Source of the DNA: Actinomycetota bacterium
Lineage (GTDB): Bacteria; Actinomycetota; Actinomycetes; S36-B12; UBA10799
DNA: 5,836 bases
Assembly (NCBI GenBank): GCA_003452655.1
Contig: DMNR01000300.1
Span: forward strand, 778 to 6,613
Reading direction: 5' to 3'
The position numbers were made by a program, and so were the translations under genes. This document shows, one piece after another, positions 4,329-5,836 of this stretch (within the stretch, counting starts at the first letter, position 1; each line of letters opens with the position of its first letter). Under the pieces are notes generated by a model. That model was not told where the DNA came from, searched no databases, and worked only from the letters and a program-made list of their open reading frames with translations.

Positions 4329-5836
4329 ATGACAGCAATCCCCGGCCTTGAGAACGCACCAACCAAGAACAAGAAGTTGCTTGAATGGGTGCACGAAGTT
4401 GCCGAACTGACCACTCCAGATCGCGTCGAATGGTGCGATGGATCCCAGGAAGAGTGGGAACGGCTCACCCAGCAGCTCGTTGATGCCGGGACATTCATCA
4501 AGCTCAACCCTGAGAAGCGTCCGAATTCGTTCCTGGCTCGCTCCAACCCGTCTGACGTTGCCCGAGTGGAGGACCGCACCTTCATCTGCTCACTCGATGA
4601 GGCGGATGCGGGCCCGACTAACAACTGGCGCGATCCCTTCGAGATGCGCCAGGAACTCAAGACCCTCTTCGCCGGTTGTATGAAGGGCCGCACGATGTAC
4701 GTCGTGCCGTTCTCGATGGGTCCATTGGGTTCGAAGATCTCGCAGCTCGGCGTCGAGATTTCCGACTCGCCCTACGTCGTCGTCAACATGCGGATCATGA
4801 CTCGCATGGGACAAGCTGCTCTGGACCTGATCGGCGAGGACGGGGACTTCGTCCCTGCACTTCATTCGGTTGGTCACCCGCTGGCTGAGGGCGAGGCAGA
4901 CGTTGCGTGGCCCTGCAGCGACACCAAGTACATCGTTCAGTTCCCGGAATCGCGCGAGATCTGGTCCTACGGATCTGGATACGGCGGAAACGCTTTGCTC
5001 GGTAAGAAGTGCTTCGCGCTGCGGATCGCCTCTGCGATGGCCCGCGACGAAGGTTGGATGGCCGAGCACATGCTCGTGCTCAAGCTGACGTCGCCGGAAG
5101 GTGCCGTTCGCTACATCACCGCCGCGTTCCCGTCGGCGTGTGGCAAGACGAACCTCGCGATGCTCGAGCCGACGCTTCCCGGTTGGAAGGTCGAGACCGT
5201 TGGAGACGACATCGCATGGATGCGCTTCGGCGAGGATGGCCGCCTGTATGCAATCAACCCCGAAGCCGGTTTCTTCGGCGTTGCGCCTGGCACCGGAATG
5301 CACACCAACGCGAATGCAATCAAGACGTTGGAGCCAGGTAACTCGATCTTCACGAACGTCGCCTTGACCGATGACGGAGACGTCTGGTGGGAAGGCATGA
5401 CGAAGGAAGCTCCCGCGCACCTCATCGATTGGAAGGGTCGCGACTGGACGCCAGAGTCGGACGAGCCGAGCTCGCATCCGAACTCGCGCTTCACCACTCC
5501 GGCAGGTCAGTGCCCCTCCATCGCAGACGAGTGGGAAGACCCGGCCGGTGTGCCGATCTCCGCGATTCTGTTTGGTGGACGCCGCGCGACGAACGTTCCG
5601 CTGGTTAATGAATCCTTCGACTGGAACCACGGTGTGTTCCTCGGCGCGACGATCGCTTCGGAGCAGACGGCAGCTGCCGAAGGCACCGTCGGCGCGTTGC
5701 GTCGCGATCCATTCGCGATGCTTCCATTCTGCGGGTACAACATGGCGTCGTACTGGGGTCACTGGCTGGACATCGGAACGAAGACCGATGCCGACAAGCT
5801 TCCGAAGATCTACCAGGTCAACTGGTTCCGCAAGGA
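4329..5836 (+). CDS. pckG: Phosphoenolpyruvate carboxykinase (GTP), C-terminus cut off by the window
   Basis: The enzyme converts oxaloacetate plus GTP to phosphoenolpyruvate, GDP and CO2 in the cytosol, the entry step of gluconeogenesis and a link between the TCA cycle and glycolysis. The frame gives 502 codons without a stop; the family is about 600-620 aa, so roughly the last 105 residues are missing. Active-site motifs of the GTP-dependent class are all present: R71 in FLARSNP (oxaloacetate site), SMGPLGS (129-135), [17 protein letters not shown] (213-229), the P-loop FPSACGKTN (267-275) with the reactive Cys C271, GDD (292-294), [11 protein letters not shown], and [11 protein letters not shown] (416-426). 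Numbering runs 17 behind the vertebrate enzyme, so the Mn2+ ligands K244, H264 and D311 correspond to K227, H247 and D294, all conserved. The short N-terminus is normal for bacteria. The ATP-dependent class is excluded by these motifs. The gene appears to be transcribed alone from the 218-bp upstream region. Confidence 0.98.
   Translation, partial: MTAIPGLENAPTKNKKLLEWVHEVAELTTPDRVEWCDGSQEEWERLTQQLVDAGTFIKLNPEKRPNSFLARSNPSDVARVEDRTFICSLDEADAGPTNNWRDPFEMRQELKTLFAGCMKGRTMYVVPFSMGPLGSKISQLGVEISDSPYVVVNMRIMTRMGQAALDLIGEDGDFVPALHSVGHPLAEGEADVAWPCSDTKYIVQFPESREIWSYGSGYGGNALLGKKCFALRIASAMARDEGWMAEHMLVLKLTSPEGAVRYITAAFPSACGKTNLAMLEPTLPGWKVETVGDDIAWMRFGEDGRLYAINPEAGFFGVAPGTGMHTNANAIKTLEPGNSIFTNVALTDDGDVWWEGMTKEAPAHLIDWKGRDWTPESDEPSSHPNSRFTTPAGQCPSIADEWEDPAGVPISAILFGGRRATNVPLVNESFDWNHGVFLGATIASEQTAAAEGTVGALRRDPFAMLPFCGYNMASYWGHWLDIGTKTDADKLPKIYQVNWFRK

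Noticed and set aside
4590..5762. Long open frame (390 codons) on the minus strand
   Set aside because: It lies antisense to pckG, whose plus-strand frame is conserved throughout. The product is Arg/His-rich with no recognisable domain, as expected of a GC-rich antisense shadow.
1..5836. Mobile element, CRISPR, toxin-antitoxin or defence system
   Set aside because: No transposase, integrase, terminal repeats, spacer array or paired small toxin/antitoxin genes were seen. The genes look chromosomal with uniform composition.

Overview
The window looks like ordinary chromosomal DNA from an actinobacterium (Actinomycetota). Base composition is GC-rich, roughly 60% by eye, and GTG starts occur. 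Four of the six genes belong to families typical of the group: a membrane-anchored alpha/beta-hydrolase of the Abhydrolase_9 type, DUF2510 and SHOCT domain proteins, and a GTP-dependent PEP carboxykinase. The species cannot be named from the sequence. No rRNA, tRNA, CRISPR array, insertion sequence or phage gene was seen.

Layout, left to right. (1) About 1-748, minus strand: the N-terminal part of a membrane-anchored alpha/beta-hydrolase, running off the left edge. (2) 857-1651, plus strand, divergent from (1): an unrecognised exported, Ala-rich helical protein of 264 aa with a recurring [YF]-x-x-A-V motif. (3) 1680-2444, minus strand, convergent with (2): a class II aldolase/adducin-fold protein of 254 aa, starting at a GTG behind a strong Shine-Dalgarno. 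(4) 2637-3101 and 3190-4110, plus strand: two paralogous small proteins with an N-terminal DUF2510 and a C-terminal SHOCT domain. The second also carries a PH-like domain and a six-proline tract. (5) 4329 to the right edge, plus strand: pckG, GTP-dependent phosphoenolpyruvate carboxykinase, about 502 of roughly 610 residues, with every active-site motif expected in this part.

The genes do not form one pathway. pckG is a core gluconeogenesis and anaplerosis enzyme with its own 218-bp upstream region. The DUF2510/SHOCT pair is a local duplication with added domains and could work together as an oligomerising scaffold. The aldolase-like gene is a single-gene unit between a convergent and a divergent neighbour. 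Intergenic regions are short (28 to 218 bp). They hold a few inverted repeats that may be operators, terminators or leader hairpins. I found no defence, mobile or biosynthetic system. The most novel items are the paralogous pair and the secreted repeat protein.
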